NCBI RefSeq assembly: GCF_014208035.1
Contig: NZ_JACHMK010000001.1
Span: 1,302,001 to 1,366,000 of the forward strand
Direction of reading: 5' to 3'
From: Schaalia hyovaginalis
Lineage (GTDB): Bacteria; Actinomycetota; Actinomycetes; Actinomycetales; Actinomycetaceae
DNA: 64,000 bases
The notes beneath the pieces are model-generated. The model searched no databases. It saw only the letters and a list, made by a program, of their open reading frames with translations, and had not been told where the DNA came from. Position numbers and translations under genes: made by a program. Positions 1-8,649 of this stretch are shown one piece after another. Positions within the stretch are counted from its first letter, which is position 1. Every line of letters starts with the position of its first letter.

Positions 1-1
1 C

Positions 2-91
2 GTGCGGATCGACACCCCCGGAGAGGCCGACTACTACCGCAACGGCGGCATCCTCCAGTACGTCTTGAGGGATCTCGCCGCGCGGGCCTGA
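2..91 (+). CDS. acnA: Aconitate hydratase, C-terminal end only
   Basis: The last 29 codons of a gene that begins outside the window. The encoded tail contains DTPGEADYYRNGGILQYVL, the conserved C-terminus of the AcnA/IRP1-type aconitase of the TCA cycle, which interconverts citrate and isocitrate. The frame runs into a TGA at 89-91 and is followed 20 bases later by a perfect hairpin. Only the swivel-domain end is visible, so the Fe-S ligands cannot be checked. The identification rests on this short but very characteristic tail. Confidence 0.85.
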   Translation: MRIDTPGEADYYRNGGILQYVLRDLAARA

Positions 92-111
92 GGAGGGCTG
101 ATTCCGGAAAA

Positions 112-145
112 GGGCCGGGGCTGCACGATCGTGCAGCCCCGGCCC
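112..145. terminator. Bidirectional hairpin terminator between acnA and ppgK
   Basis: A perfect 15-bp inverted repeat (112-126 with 131-145) closes a GATC loop. It lies between the convergent ends of acnA and ppgK and can serve both. There is no clear U-run on the plus side, as is common in high-GC actinobacteria. Confidence 0.75.
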
Positions 146-169
146 ATCCGTATGAAGCCCCGAGGCGAA

Positions 170-934
170 TCAGCCCTCCGCCGAATCGGCCTGCTGAGCC
201 GCGAAGCTCGCGGCGCCGACGATGCCGGCCGTGTTGAAGAGCTTCGCGGGCACCATCGGGGTCTTGAGGTCGAGGAGCGGCATGAACTTCTCGTGGTTCT
301 TCGACACGCCGCCGCCGACGACGAAGAGGTCGGGGGAGAAGAGCATCTCGACGTGGCTGTAGTAGCGCTGGAGGCGCTTCGCCCATTTCTTCCACGAGAG
401 GTCCTGAAGGGTCTTCTGACCCGAGGAGGCCCGCTTCTCCGCATCGTAGCCGTCGATCTCGAGGTGACCGAGCTCCGTGTTGGGAACGAGGACCCCGTTC
501 ATGATGACGGCCGAACCGATGCCCGTGCCCTGGGTCGTGAGGATGACGAGCCCGTCGACGCCCTTGGCGGCGCCGTAGGCGACCTCGGCGATGCCTGCGG
601 CGTCGGCGTCGTTGAGGGGGACGACTCTGCGCCCGAGATGGCGCTCCATGAGCTCATTGACGTTGATCCCCGCCCAGGACGGGTCGAGGTTCGCGATGAA
701 GGGGACGACGCCGTGGATGACGGGGGCCGGGAAGGCGATGCCGACGGGGGTCTCAGGGCCGACTTCGAGCCGCTCGAGGAGCTGACGGCACACCTCGGCG
801 ACCGCGTCGGGGGTCGCGGGCTTGGGAGTTTCGATTCGGATCCTCTCGCCGACGAATTCTCCGGTCTCGAGGTCGACCAGCGCCGACTTCACTCCCGATC
901 CGCCGATATCGATCCCGCATGCCACCTGTGCCAT
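170..934 (-). CDS. ppgK: Polyphosphate/ATP glucokinase (ROK family)
   Basis: 254 aa. It phosphorylates glucose to glucose 6-phosphate in the cytoplasm using polyphosphate or ATP. The N-terminal phosphate-binding loop DIGGSGVK (residues 9-16), the catalytic LNDADAAG segment (about 107-114), TTQGTGIGSA (133-142) and GHLE (156-159) match actinobacterial PpgK, as does the C-terminal FNTAGIVGAA. I chose the start at 934 because GGAGGG lies 5-6 bases upstream in the transcript. An in-frame ATG 17 codons further out has no ribosome site and adds sequence absent from the family. It lies 47 bases downstream of map on the same strand, so the two are probably co-transcribed. Confidence 0.93.
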   Translation of the reverse strand: MAQVACGIDIGGSGVKSALVDLETGEFVGERIRIETPKPATPDAVAEVCRQLLERLEVGPETPVGIAFPAPVIHGVVPFIANLDPSWAGINVNELMERHLGRRVVPLNDADAAGIAEVAYGAAKGVDGLVILTTQGTGIGSAVIMNGVLVPNTELGHLEIDGYDAEKRASSGQKTLQDLSWKKWAKRLQRYYSHVEMLFSPDLFVVGGGVSKNHEKFMPLLDLKTPMVPAKLFNTAGIVGAASFAAQQADSAEG

Positions 935-981
935 GAGCCCTCCAGGGAAGTTGTGCCTGTGCGTCGAAATGGTAGCGCAGT

Positions 982-1869
982 TCATGCCAGGGTCAGGATC
1001 TCCGCTCCCTCTTCGGTCACGACGATCGTGTGCTCGAACTGCGCGGTGCGCGAACGATCAGCGGTGACGACCGTCCACTCGTCATCCCACTGCTCCCAGT
1101 CGATCCCGCCGAGGGTGAGCATCGGCTCGATGGTGAAGACCATTCCCGGCTCCATGACGGTCGAATAGGCGGGAGCCGCGTCGTAGTGGGGGATGATGAG
1201 GCCCGAGTGGAAGGCCTCGCCGACCCCGTGCCCCGTGTAGTCGCGGACGACGCCGTATTCGAAGCGCTTGGCGTAGCGCTCGATGACGCGTCCGATGACG
1301 TTGATCTCGCGGCCCGGGCCGACGGCCTTGATCCCGCGCATCATCGCCTCCTTCGTCCGTTCGATGAGCAGGCGGGACTCCTCGTCGATGTCGCCGACTC
1401 CGAACATTGCGCAGGTATCGCCGTGCACGCCGTCGACGTAGGCGGTGATGTCGACGTTGACGATGTCGCCGTCCTCGAGCGGCCGGTCGTCGGGGATGCC
1501 GTGGCAGATGACCTCGTTGATCGAGGTGCACAGGGACTTCGGGAATCCCATGTAGCCCAGGCACGAGGGGTATGCGCCGCTGTCGATGAGGAACTCGTGT
1601 CCGATGCGGTCGAGCTCATCGGTCGTGACACCGGGAGCGACCGCGGCTCCCACGACTTCGAGCGCCTGGGCGGCGATCCTTCCGGCCCTGCGGATCCTCT
1701 CAACGGTCTCGGCGTTTTTGACATCGGAGGCCGTCACCACTTCGGGCCCCGAGTGGAACATGTACTCGGGGCGATCGATGTGCTCGGGTACGGTGCGCAT
1801 CGGTGAAATGCGGCCGGGGCGAAGATCGCCCAGGGGGGCGCGGGCGGCGAGATCAGCGGCATGTGTCAT
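982..1869 (-). CDS. map: Methionine aminopeptidase, type I with N-terminal extension
   Basis: 295 aa. It removes the initiator methionine from nascent proteins. The pita-bread metal ligands are visible: two Asp in [15 protein letters not shown], His in [12 protein letters not shown], Glu in FTIEPML and Glu in FEHTIVV. The roughly 40-residue N-terminal extension ([20 protein letters not shown]) resembles that of mycobacterial MapB and supports the start at 1869. A shorter form from the internal Met (MRTVPEH) is possible. The open frame continues far upstream antisense to pheS, but that part has no family similarity. It is transcribed divergently from pheS and is followed by ppgK. Confidence 0.93.
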   Translation of the reverse strand: MTHAADLAARAPLGDLRPGRISPMRTVPEHIDRPEYMFHSGPEVVTASDVKNAETVERIRRAGRIAAQALEVVGAAVAPGVTTDELDRIGHEFLIDSGAYPSCLGYMGFPKSLCTSINEVICHGIPDDRPLEDGDIVNVDITAYVDGVHGDTCAMFGVGDIDEESRLLIERTKEAMMRGIKAVGPGREINVIGRVIERYAKRFEYGVVRDYTGHGVGEAFHSGLIIPHYDAAPAYSTVMEPGMVFTIEPMLTLGGIDWEQWDDEWTVVTADRSRTAQFEHTIVVTEEGAEILTLA

Positions 1870-1934
1870 GCGCCCAAGACTAGTCCGCTCCTTTTCATCC
1901 TTCCTGGCTACGAGGGCGCGAGGGATGGACGCGC

Positions 1935-1964
1935 CTGAGGCGGATTGCGGGAGGGGACTATCAT
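1935..1964 (+). promoter_or_regulatory. Candidate pheST promoter
   Basis: CTGAGG (1935-1940), an 18-base spacer and TATCAT (1959-1964) sit in the 144-base gap between divergent map and pheS. The -35 match is weak. The resulting leader would be about 43 bases and carries GGAGGAAG before the pheS start. I see no room for a T-box leader. Confidence 0.35.
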
Positions 1965-2013
1965 GGCGGGGCGCGAACCGCGCGAATTCGACACCTGACG
2001 GAGGAAGCAGGAT

Positions 2014-3099
2014 ATGGCCCAGGACGCCCCTGACCTCAATCCCCTTGATGCGGGAGCCGTGGACGAGCTCGTCGCCCGAGCCCTGGCGGATATCGATGCC
2101 GCCGAGGATCTCGAGGCCCTCAAGACCGTGAAGCTGTCGGTCTTGGGGGAGAAGGCGCCGCTGGTGATGGCCAATAGGACCATCGGATCCCTGGAGCCGA
2201 AGGACCGCGGAACGGCGGGGAAGAACCTCGGCGCCGCCCGCTCGCGCCTGTCGACCGCGCTCGCCGCCCGCGAGGAGGTCCTCGAGGCCGAGCACGAGGC
2301 CCGAGTCCTCGTCGAGGAGGCGGTGGACGTCACCGCCCGGGGCGCGCGATCCGTCGTCGGGGCCCGTCATCCGATCAACACGCTCATCGAGGAGATCGAG
2401 GACTTCTTCACCTCGATGGGCTGGGGGATCGTCGAAGGCCCCGAGATCGAGCATGAATGGTTCAACTTCGATTCCCTGAACTTCGACATCGACCACCCGG
2501 CCCGTCAGATGCAGGACACCCTGTACGTCGACGGCCGCTCGGTGGGCGCGCGGGATGCGCAGGAGGCGCGACTCGTCATGAGGACGCACACCTCCCCGGT
2601 CCAGGCCAGGGCCCTCCTCGAGCGCGGCGTCCCGCTCTACGTCGCCTGCCCGGGCAAGGTCTTCCGCGCCGACGCCCTCGACGCCACGCATACGCCCGTC
2701 TTCCACCAGGTCGAGGGCCTCGCGGTGGACAAGGGGCTGACGATGGCGGACCTCAAGGGCGTCCTCGACCATTTCGCGCGGGCGATGTTCGGACCCGGGG
2801 CGAGGGCGCGGCTGCGCCCCTCCTTCTTCCCCTTCACCGAGCCGAGCGCCGAACTCGACATCTGGTTCCCCCAGAAGAAGGGCGGCGCCGGCTGGATCGA
2901 GGTGGGCGGCTGCGGCATGGTGAACCCCAATGTCCTGCGCGCAACGGGAATCGACCCGGAGGTCTACTCGGGATTCGCCTTCGGCATGGGCATCGAGCGC
3001 ACGCTCATGCTGCGCCACGGGATCGCGGACATGCACGACATCGTCGAGGGCGATGTGCGCTTCTCCCAGCAGTTCGGACTCAACGGAAGGGGACACTGA
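2014..3099 (+). CDS. pheS: Phenylalanine--tRNA ligase alpha subunit
   Basis: 361 aa. Catalytic subunit of the alpha2-beta2 class II synthetase that charges tRNA-Phe. An N-terminal coiled-coil arm (about residues 15-105) is followed by the class II core: [17 protein letters not shown], the motif-2 region [10 protein letters not shown], and motif 3 near [18 protein letters not shown] close to the C-terminus. Length is normal for the family. The start is set by GGAGGAAGCAG just upstream. Its stop is separated from pheT by one base, which implies translational coupling for equal subunit production. Confidence 0.97.
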   Translation: MAQDAPDLNPLDAGAVDELVARALADIDAAEDLEALKTVKLSVLGEKAPLVMANRTIGSLEPKDRGTAGKNLGAARSRLSTALAAREEVLEAEHEARVLVEEAVDVTARGARSVVGARHPINTLIEEIEDFFTSMGWGIVEGPEIEHEWFNFDSLNFDIDHPARQMQDTLYVDGRSVGARDAQEARLVMRTHTSPVQARALLERGVPLYVACPGKVFRADALDATHTPVFHQVEGLAVDKGLTMADLKGVLDHFARAMFGPGARARLRPSFFPFTEPSAELDIWFPQKKGGAGWIEVGGCGMVNPNVLRATGIDPEVYSGFAFGMGIERTLMLRHGIADMHDIVEGDVRFSQQFGLNGRGH

Positions 3100-3100
3100 C

Positions 3101-5749
3101 ATGCCAATGGTTCCGATCAGCTGGCTTGCCGACCACGTCGAGGTGCCCGCGGGCATGGACGCGGCAGGACTCGCGGCCGCCCTCGTGAAGGTCGGCCTCG
3201 AGGAGGAGACGATCCACCCGGCCAAGGTGACCGGCCCGCTCGTCGTGGGCAGGGTCCTCACCCGGGTCGAGGAGACCGCCTCGAACGGGAAGACCGTCAA
3301 CTACTGCCGCGTCGACGTCGGCGAGCACAACGACGCCCCCGGAACGGGCAAGGAGCCCTCGGAGCTGCCCAGCCGCGGCATCATCTGCGGCGCCCACAAC
3401 TTCGAGGCGGGTGACCTCGTGGTCGTCTCCCTGCCGGGCGCGGTCCTGCCCGGAGGCTTCGCGATCGCGGCGCGCAAGACCTACGGCCACATCTCCGACG
3501 GCATGATCTGCTCGGCCCGAGAGCTCGGCCTCGGTGAGGATCACGACGGAATCATCGTCCTGGACCGGGTCTACCCCGATCGCGAGATCCCCGAGCCCGG
3601 TTCGGATCTTCTCGGCTTCCTCGGTCTGGGCGAGCAGACCCTGGAGATCAACATCACCCCGGATCGCGGCTACTGCTTCTCCATGCGCGGCGTCGCCCGG
3701 GAGTTCTCCCACTCGACCGGTGCGGCCTTCACGGATCCGGGTCTGCCCGGCGTCCTCGTGACGGACGTGCCCGAGGCGAATGCCGAGGGATTCCCCGTCG
3801 AGGTCGATGATGCCGCGCCGATCAAGGGCAGGCCCGGCGTCGACCGCTTCGTCACGCGCATCGTGCGCGGGATCGATCCCAAGGCCCCCACTCCGCGGTG
3901 GATGGTCGAGCGCCTCGAGGCCGCGGGCATGCGCTCGGTCTCGCTCGCCGTGGACGTGACGAACTACGTCATGCTCGACCTCGGCCAGCCGATGCACGCC
4001 TACGATCTGTCGGCGCTCGCCGCGCCGATCGTCGTGCGCCGTGCGAAAGCGGGGGAGAGGCTGCGCACCCTCGACGAGGTCGAGCGCGACCTCGATCCCG
4101 AGGACCTGCTCATCACGGATTCGCCCGAGGGCCCGGGCTCGCGGATCATCGGTCTGGCCGGAGTGATGGGCGGCTCCTACTCGGAGGTGGAGGATTCGAC
4201 GCGCGACGTGCTCCTGGAGGCGGCCCACTTCGACGCGGTCTCGATCGCGCGCACGGCGCGCCGTCACCGCGTGCCCTCGGAGGCCTCCAAGCGTTTCGAG
4301 CGCGGGACCGATCCGCGTCTCCCCGCGGTCGCGGCGCAGCGCGCGGTCGATCTCCTCGTCGAATACGGAGGGGGCGCGGCTGATCCGGCGGTCTTCGACT
4401 TCGACGCCGTTGCCGCTCCCGAGGCGATCGTCTTCGCCCACGAGGAGGCCGCGCGTCTCATCGGTGTGGAGTACTCGAAGGAGCGCGTGCGCGAGATCCT
4501 CGAAGAGATCGGTTGCGAGGTGAGCGAGGGCGCTTCGGGCGCATTCGAGGTCGTCCCCCCGAGCTGGCGCCCCGATCTCGTGGGTCCGGCGCATCTCGTC
4601 GAGGAGATCGCGCGCCTCGACGGTTACGACAAGATCCCCTCGACGCTTCCCGCGGTCCCGGCGGGCTCCGGTCTGAGCGCGGCTCAGAAGGCGCGCCGTC
4701 AGGTCGTCTCCTTGCTCGCCCAGGCGGGCCTCGTCGAGGTCCTGTCCTATCCCTTCGTCTCGGATTCCTTCGACAAGCAGGGGCTCCCTGCGGATTCGGC
4801 GCGTCGGGCGGCTGTGACGCTGCGCAATCCGCTGGCCGACGATGCGCCGGTGCTGCGCACCTCGATCCTGGACACCCTGCTCGAGACCGCGAGCCGGAAT
4901 GCGGCGCGCGGGGCCGACCGGGTCGCGATCTTCGAGGCGGGGCTGGTCGCCCTTCCCGAGGGCACGCGTCCGATGGGGCTGCTGTCCGCTGAGCGGCGTC
5001 CGAGCGAGGAGGAGCTGGAGGCGCTGCGCGCCGCGACGCCCTCTCAGCCCCACCGCGTCGGCATCGTCCTGGCCGGTCGGGCCTCGGGTTCTGCGATCGT
5101 CGAGCAGCCGCGGGCCTGGGACTGGTCCGATGCCGTCGAGTTCGTTCACGCCGCCGCTTCGGTCCTGGGCGTGCGCGTGGAGACGACCCGCTGGTGGGAT
5201 CCGCAGCCGATCGCGCTCAAGGGCCCTGCGATGCCCGCTCCGGAAACGGATCCGGCTCGGGTCGCGCCCTGGCACCCGGGGCGCGTCGCCCGGGTATTCG
5301 TCCGCCAGGGCCGCGAACTCGTCGATATCGCCTTCGCGGGCGAATTGCACCCCAGGGTCTGCCGCGCCTTCGGTCTGCCTGTGCGCTCATGCGCGGCCGA
5401 GATCGACCTCGATGCGCTCATCGGAGCGATGGCGCCCCAGTCGATCCAGGTGAAGCCGGTTTCGACCTTCCCCCTGGCGAAGGAGGACATCGCCCTCGTC
5501 GTCGATGCCGCGATCCCGGTCTCGCGGGTGGAGCAGGTCGTACGGCAGGGCGCGGGTCCTCTTCTCGAGGAGGTGTCGCTCTTCGACGTGTACGAGGGCC
5601 CGGGGCTGGGCGAGGGGGTGCGCTCCTTGGCCTTCGCGCTCAAGCTCCGGGCTCCTGATCGCACGCTGACGGCGAAGGAATCGGCTCAGGTGCGCGAGAA
5701 CGTCGTGAAGAAGGCGGAGAAGATCCTCGGGGCGAAGCTGCGTTCCTGA
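3101..5749 (+). CDS. pheT: Phenylalanine--tRNA ligase beta subunit
   Basis: 882 aa. Structural, editing and tRNA-binding subunit partnering PheS. In order: an EMAP-like tRNA-binding domain (about 40-160; [18 protein letters not shown]), the B3/B4 editing domain ([28 protein letters not shown]), B5 ([16 protein letters not shown]), the catalytic-like fold and a C-terminal FDX-ACB domain ([13 protein letters not shown] onward). The frame is open upstream, but the start at 3101 has GGAAGGGG before it and reads [13 protein letters not shown], the family N-terminus. It is slightly longer than mycobacterial PheT. A GC-rich hairpin follows. Confidence 0.97.
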   Translation: MPMVPISWLADHVEVPAGMDAAGLAAALVKVGLEEETIHPAKVTGPLVVGRVLTRVEETASNGKTVNYCRVDVGEHNDAPGTGKEPSELPSRGIICGAHNFEAGDLVVVSLPGAVLPGGFAIAARKTYGHISDGMICSARELGLGEDHDGIIVLDRVYPDREIPEPGSDLLGFLGLGEQTLEINITPDRGYCFSMRGVAREFSHSTGAAFTDPGLPGVLVTDVPEANAEGFPVEVDDAAPIKGRPGVDRFVTRIVRGIDPKAPTPRWMVERLEAAGMRSVSLAVDVTNYVMLDLGQPMHAYDLSALAAPIVVRRAKAGERLRTLDEVERDLDPEDLLITDSPEGPGSRIIGLAGVMGGSYSEVEDSTRDVLLEAAHFDAVSIARTARRHRVPSEASKRFERGTDPRLPAVAAQRAVDLLVEYGGGAADPAVFDFDAVAAPEAIVFAHEEAARLIGVEYSKERVREILEEIGCEVSEGASGAFEVVPPSWRPDLVGPAHLVEEIARLDGYDKIPSTLPAVPAGSGLSAAQKARRQVVSLLAQAGLVEVLSYPFVSDSFDKQGLPADSARRAAVTLRNPLADDAPVLRTSILDTLLETASRNAARGADRVAIFEAGLVALPEGTRPMGLLSAERRPSEEELEALRAATPSQPHRVGIVLAGRASGSAIVEQPRAWDWSDAVEFVHAAASVLGVRVETTRWWDPQPIALKGPAMPAPETDPARVAPWHPGRVARVFVRQGRELVDIAFAGELHPRVCRAFGLPVRSCAAEIDLDALIGAMAPQSIQVKPVSTFPLAKEDIALVVDAAIPVSRVEQVVRQGAGPLLEEVSLFDVYEGPGLGEGVRSLAFALKLRAPDRTLTAKESAQVRENVVKKAEKILGAKLRS

Positions 5750-5757
5750 TCCGTATG

Positions 5758-5822
5758 GGCGCCGCCGCCGGTCCTGTGGATCCCGCCTCAGTGGGACTTT
5801 GGGACACGACGGCGGCGCCTTG
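5758..5822 (+). terminator. GC-rich hairpin after pheT
   Basis: GGCGCCGCCG (5758-5767) pairs perfectly with CGGCGGCGCC (5810-5819), with a secondary TCCC/GGGA hairpin inside the loop and TT after the stem. It lies between the pheT stop and the next gene. The large loop makes it less certain than a compact terminator. Confidence 0.5.
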
Positions 5823-5842
5823 GCTCTGCCACACTGGGGGCC

Positions 5843-6334
5843 ATGCACATCCTCGTCACCGCCTCTTCCAAGCACGGTTCCACCGAAGCGGTCGCGAATG
5901 CGATCGCGTTGCGTCTGAGGGAAGCCGGACATGCGGTTGATCGCCGCGCTCCCGAAGACGTCGCGACTCTTGACGGTTTCGACGCGGTGGTGTGCGGTTC
6001 GGCGGTGTACATCCTCCAGTGGATGAAGGAGGCGCGCGAGTTCATCGAGCGCTTCTCCGCTGAGCTTTCGCAGATGCCGGTCTGGGCCTTCTCCGTCGGG
6101 ATGAGCGGGGTTCCCAAGCACGCCCCGCAGGATCCGAGCCGCATCGGCCCGCTGTCGACGCACGTTCCGGGTACGCAGACCCGTTTCTTCGCGGGGCGCT
6201 ACGACCCGGCGCTCCTCACTTTGCGCGAGCGCTCCGTCGCGCGCCTGGCCGGCGTCGTCGAGGGCGACTTTAGGGATTGGGACGCCGTCGGCGCCTGGGC
6301 CGATTCGATCGCCGGGGAGCTCGCCGCTCGTTGA
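5843..6334 (+). CDS. Flavodoxin-domain protein (HemG-like)
   Basis: 163 aa. The N-terminus ILVTASSKHGSTEAVANAIA is the FMN phosphate-binding loop of flavodoxin-like proteins, and the next strand FDAVVCGSAVYILQWMKEA resembles menaquinone-dependent protoporphyrinogen oxidase HemG and related actinobacterial flavodoxins. It probably binds FMN and carries out a redox step, but the substrate cannot be inferred. No membrane segment is seen. The start follows GGGGG at a short distance. It is a single gene between pheT and the arg cluster with no heme genes nearby, so the HemG name is not assigned. Confidence 0.75.
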   Translation: MHILVTASSKHGSTEAVANAIALRLREAGHAVDRRAPEDVATLDGFDAVVCGSAVYILQWMKEAREFIERFSAELSQMPVWAFSVGMSGVPKHAPQDPSRIGPLSTHVPGTQTRFFAGRYDPALLTLRERSVARLAGVVEGDFRDWDAVGAWADSIAGELAAR

Positions 6335-6340
6335 GCCCGC

Positions 6341-6359
6341 GTGTCCGTTGAACGGACAC
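6341..6359. promoter_or_regulatory. 19-bp perfect palindrome over the argC -35 region
   Basis: GTGTCCGTT-G-AACGGACAC is a perfect inverted repeat centred at 6350. It overlaps the candidate argC -35 element TTGAAC. It could be a short terminator for the flavodoxin gene (7-bp stem, 5-base loop, no U-run) or an operator. Nothing identical was seen elsewhere in the window. Confidence 0.5.
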
Positions 6360-6376
6360 TGCTGGAAAAATATGCA
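6348..6376 (+). promoter_or_regulatory. argC promoter
   Basis: TTGAAC (6348-6353), a 17-base spacer and TATGCA (6371-6376). The -10 element lies inside the ARG-box palindrome, so ArgR binding would block it. Transcription would begin near 6383, only about 10-15 bases before the argC ATG, giving a very short leader. Confidence 0.6.
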
Positions 6377-6399
6377 TGAACATGTATATTCATGCATAT
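6370..6399. promoter_or_regulatory. ARG box (ArgR operator) at argC
   Basis: Perfect inverted repeat with 11-bp arms: ATATGCATGAA (6370-6380) and TTCATGCATAT (6389-6399) around CATGTATA. It contains the 18-mer TATGCATGAACATGTATA, which matches at 14 of 18 positions the box before the amino-acid ABC transporter at 48514. It covers the -10 element and the argC start codon. ArgR is encoded four genes downstream, so this is most likely its operator. Confidence 0.85.
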
Positions 6400-7465
6400 G
6401 AAGTTGAGAGCAGCGATCGCGGGCGCCTCCGGCTACGCGGGCGGGGAAGTCGCCCGCCTCCTCGCCGCGCACCCGAACATCGAAGTCGCAACGGTGACCG
6501 CGGCGAGCTCGGCGGGAAGAAGACTCGGCGAGTTCCACCCCCACATCGGCCCCCTCGCCGATCGGATCATCCGAGAGACGAGCGTCGCCAGCCTCGCAGG
6601 GCACGACCTCATCGTCCTGGCGCTTCCCCACGGGCACTCCGGCGCTCTCGCCGCCCGGCTCGAAGAAGCGGGGGAGAAGGCCCTCATCCTCGACTGCGCG
6701 GCCGACCATCGCCTCACCGACCCGGCTGCCTGGACGGCCTACTACGGCTCGGACTTCTCCCCGGCCTGGACCTACGGCATGCCCGAGCTGCTCCACGAGG
6801 GCGAGTCCCGCGCCGCGGCCCAACGCGCCCTCCTCTCGGAATCGACGCGGATCGCCGTGCCGGGCTGCAACGTGACCGCAGTGACGCTGGCGCTCCAGCC
6901 CGCCGTCCACGCCGGACTCGTCGACCCCTCCCGCATCGTCGCAACCCTCGCCGTCGGCTACTCCGGTGCGGGCAAGTCCCTCAAACCCCACCTTCTCGCC
7001 TCCGAGGCCCTGGGCAACATGGCCCCTTACGCGGTCGGAGGAACGCACCGCCACATTCCGGAGATCATCCAGAACCTGGCCGTGTGCGGAGCAGACGCCT
7101 CCGCCACGGGCATCACCTTCACCCCCGTCCTCGTTCCCGCCTCCCGCGGAATCCTCGCGACCGTCGTCGCGCCCCTGGCCCCCGGCGTCGGAAGCGATGG
7201 CGTGGCGAGCGCCTACGACGTCTACGACGATGAAGCCCTCATCTCGCTCATGCCGCACGGAGCATGGCCGACCACGGCACCGGTCACCGGCACGGGCCTC
7301 GCCCGGGTCAGCGCCGTCATCGATGAACGGGCGGGAAGCCTCGTCGCCATCGCGGCCATCGACAACCTCGGCAAGGGGACCGCCGCTGCGGCGGTACAAA
7401 GCGCAAACATCGCCCTCGGCCTCGACGAGTACGCGGGCATCCCGATGATCGGAGTAGCACCATGA
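6398..7465 (+). CDS. argC: N-acetyl-gamma-glutamyl-phosphate reductase
   Basis: 355 aa. The third step of arginine synthesis: NADPH-dependent reduction of N-acetylglutamyl phosphate to the semialdehyde. The Rossmann loop GASGYAGGEVARLLAAHP is at the N-terminus, and the catalytic Cys157 is in VPGCNVTAV. Two in-frame ATGs, at 6392 and 6398, lie in the operator palindrome with no clear Shine-Dalgarno. I use the inner one; starting at 6392 adds two residues. It is the first gene of the arg operon and overlaps argJ by four bases. Confidence 0.96.
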   Translation: MKLRAAIAGASGYAGGEVARLLAAHPNIEVATVTAASSAGRRLGEFHPHIGPLADRIIRETSVASLAGHDLIVLALPHGHSGALAARLEEAGEKALILDCAADHRLTDPAAWTAYYGSDFSPAWTYGMPELLHEGESRAAAQRALLSESTRIAVPGCNVTAVTLALQPAVHAGLVDPSRIVATLAVGYSGAGKSLKPHLLASEALGNMAPYAVGGTHRHIPEIIQNLAVCGADASATGITFTPVLVPASRGILATVVAPLAPGVGSDGVASAYDVYDDEALISLMPHGAWPTTAPVTGTGLARVSAVIDERAGSLVAIAAIDNLGKGTAAAAVQSANIALGLDEYAGIPMIGVAP

Positions 7466-8649
7466 GCCAGACGCCGACCGGTGTCACAGCGCCCCGCGGA
7501 TTCGCCGCGGCGGGAATCGCCGCCGGGATCAAGTCCACCGCCGGATCGAAGGACCTCGCCCTGGTCGTGAACAGGGGGCCGGCATTCGCCTCCGCCGGGG
7601 TCTTCACCTCGAACCGCGTGGTCGCCGCGCCCGTGACCCTGACCCGCGCCCACCTGGCGAAGACCGGCCTCAAGGCCGTGATCCTCAACTCCGGGGGCGC
7701 GAACGCCTGCACCGGCGGGCCCGGCCTCGCCGATGCCGAGGCGACCGCTGCGAAAGTCTCCGCCCTGCTCGGCTGCGAGCCCGATGAAGTCGGCGTCTGC
7801 TCGACGGGCATGATCGGCGTGCGCCTCCCGCTGGACGCCCTCATGACCGGCGCCGAAGCGGCCGCGGCCGCACTCGCGAACACCCCCGGGGCCGGAGCCG
7901 ACGCCGCCGAAGCGATCCGGACGACAGACACCGTCTCCAAGACTCACGTCTCGATGCACGGCGGGGGATGGACGATCGGCGCAATGGCGAAAGGCGCGGG
8001 CATGCTCGCGCCGGGCCTGGCGACGATGCTCTGCGTGCTCACCACCGACGCCCTCGTCGACGACGCGACCGCCCGGCGCGCCCTCGCCAAGGCCGTGCGC
8101 ACCACCTTCAACCGGACCGACTCCGACGGGTGCATGTCGACGAACGACTCGGTGATCCTCCTCGCCTCGGGAGCATCGGGCATCGAGCCCGAGGAGACCG
8201 AATTCACCGAAGCGCTCCGGAGCGCCTGCTACGACCTCGCCCGCCAACTCATCGCGGACGCTGAAGGCGCCAGTCACGACATCGAGATCCGCGTCGTCGG
8301 GGCCTCGAGCGAAGAGGCCGGCGAAGCCGTCGCCCGCGCGGTCTCGCGCTCCAACCTCTTCAAGACGGCGGTCTTCGGCAACGATCCGAACTGGGGGAGG
8401 ATCCTCTCCGAAGTCGGCACCGTCCCCGAAAGCCTCGCCCCCTACGACCCGGACGAGCTCGACGTCTCGATCAACGGCGTCATGGTGTGCCGCGGGGGAG
8501 GCGTCGGCGAGGACCGCGCACTCGTCGACATGACGCCCCGCGAGGTCCGCGTCCTCATCGACCTCAAGGCCGGATCCGAAGAAGTCGCCGTGTGGACGAA
8601 CGACCTCACCCACGACTACGTCCACGAGAACAGCGCGTACTCGTCATGA
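7462..8649 (+). CDS. argJ: Glutamate N-acetyltransferase / amino-acid acetyltransferase
   Basis: 395 aa. It transfers the acetyl group from N-acetylornithine to glutamate, giving a cyclic pathway, and in bifunctional forms also makes N-acetylglutamate from acetyl-CoA. The precursor cleaves itself before a conserved threonine: KGAGMLAPGLATMLCV is present with Thr188 as the expected nucleophile, giving alpha (1-187) and beta (188-395) chains. Full family length. It starts within the argC stop (ATGA) and overlaps argD the same way. The usual next gene, argB, is absent here. Confidence 0.95.
   Translation: MSQTPTGVTAPRGFAAAGIAAGIKSTAGSKDLALVVNRGPAFASAGVFTSNRVVAAPVTLTRAHLAKTGLKAVILNSGGANACTGGPGLADAEATAAKVSALLGCEPDEVGVCSTGMIGVRLPLDALMTGAEAAAAALANTPGAGADAAEAIRTTDTVSKTHVSMHGGGWTIGAMAKGAGMLAPGLATMLCVLTTDALVDDATARRALAKAVRTTFNRTDSDGCMSTNDSVILLASGASGIEPEETEFTEALRSACYDLARQLIADAEGASHDIEIRVVGASSEEAGEAVARAVSRSNLFKTAVFGNDPNWGRILSEVGTVPESLAPYDPDELDVSINGVMVCRGGGVGEDRALVDMTPREVRVLIDLKAGSEEVAVWTNDLTHDYVHENSAYSS

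Noticed and set aside
1870..2013. T-box leader before pheS
   Set aside because: The gap is only 144 bases and shared with map; no T-box consensus or specifier stem is visible.
1870..3300. Extension of the map frame over pheS
   Set aside because: No similarity beyond the map N-terminus and it lies antisense to pheS; the start at 1869 gives the normal family length.
3080..5350. Very long open frame on the minus strand across pheT
   Set aside because: Its product is Arg/Gly/Asp-rich without any family motif and it mirrors pheT codon structure; long antisense frames are normal at this GC content.
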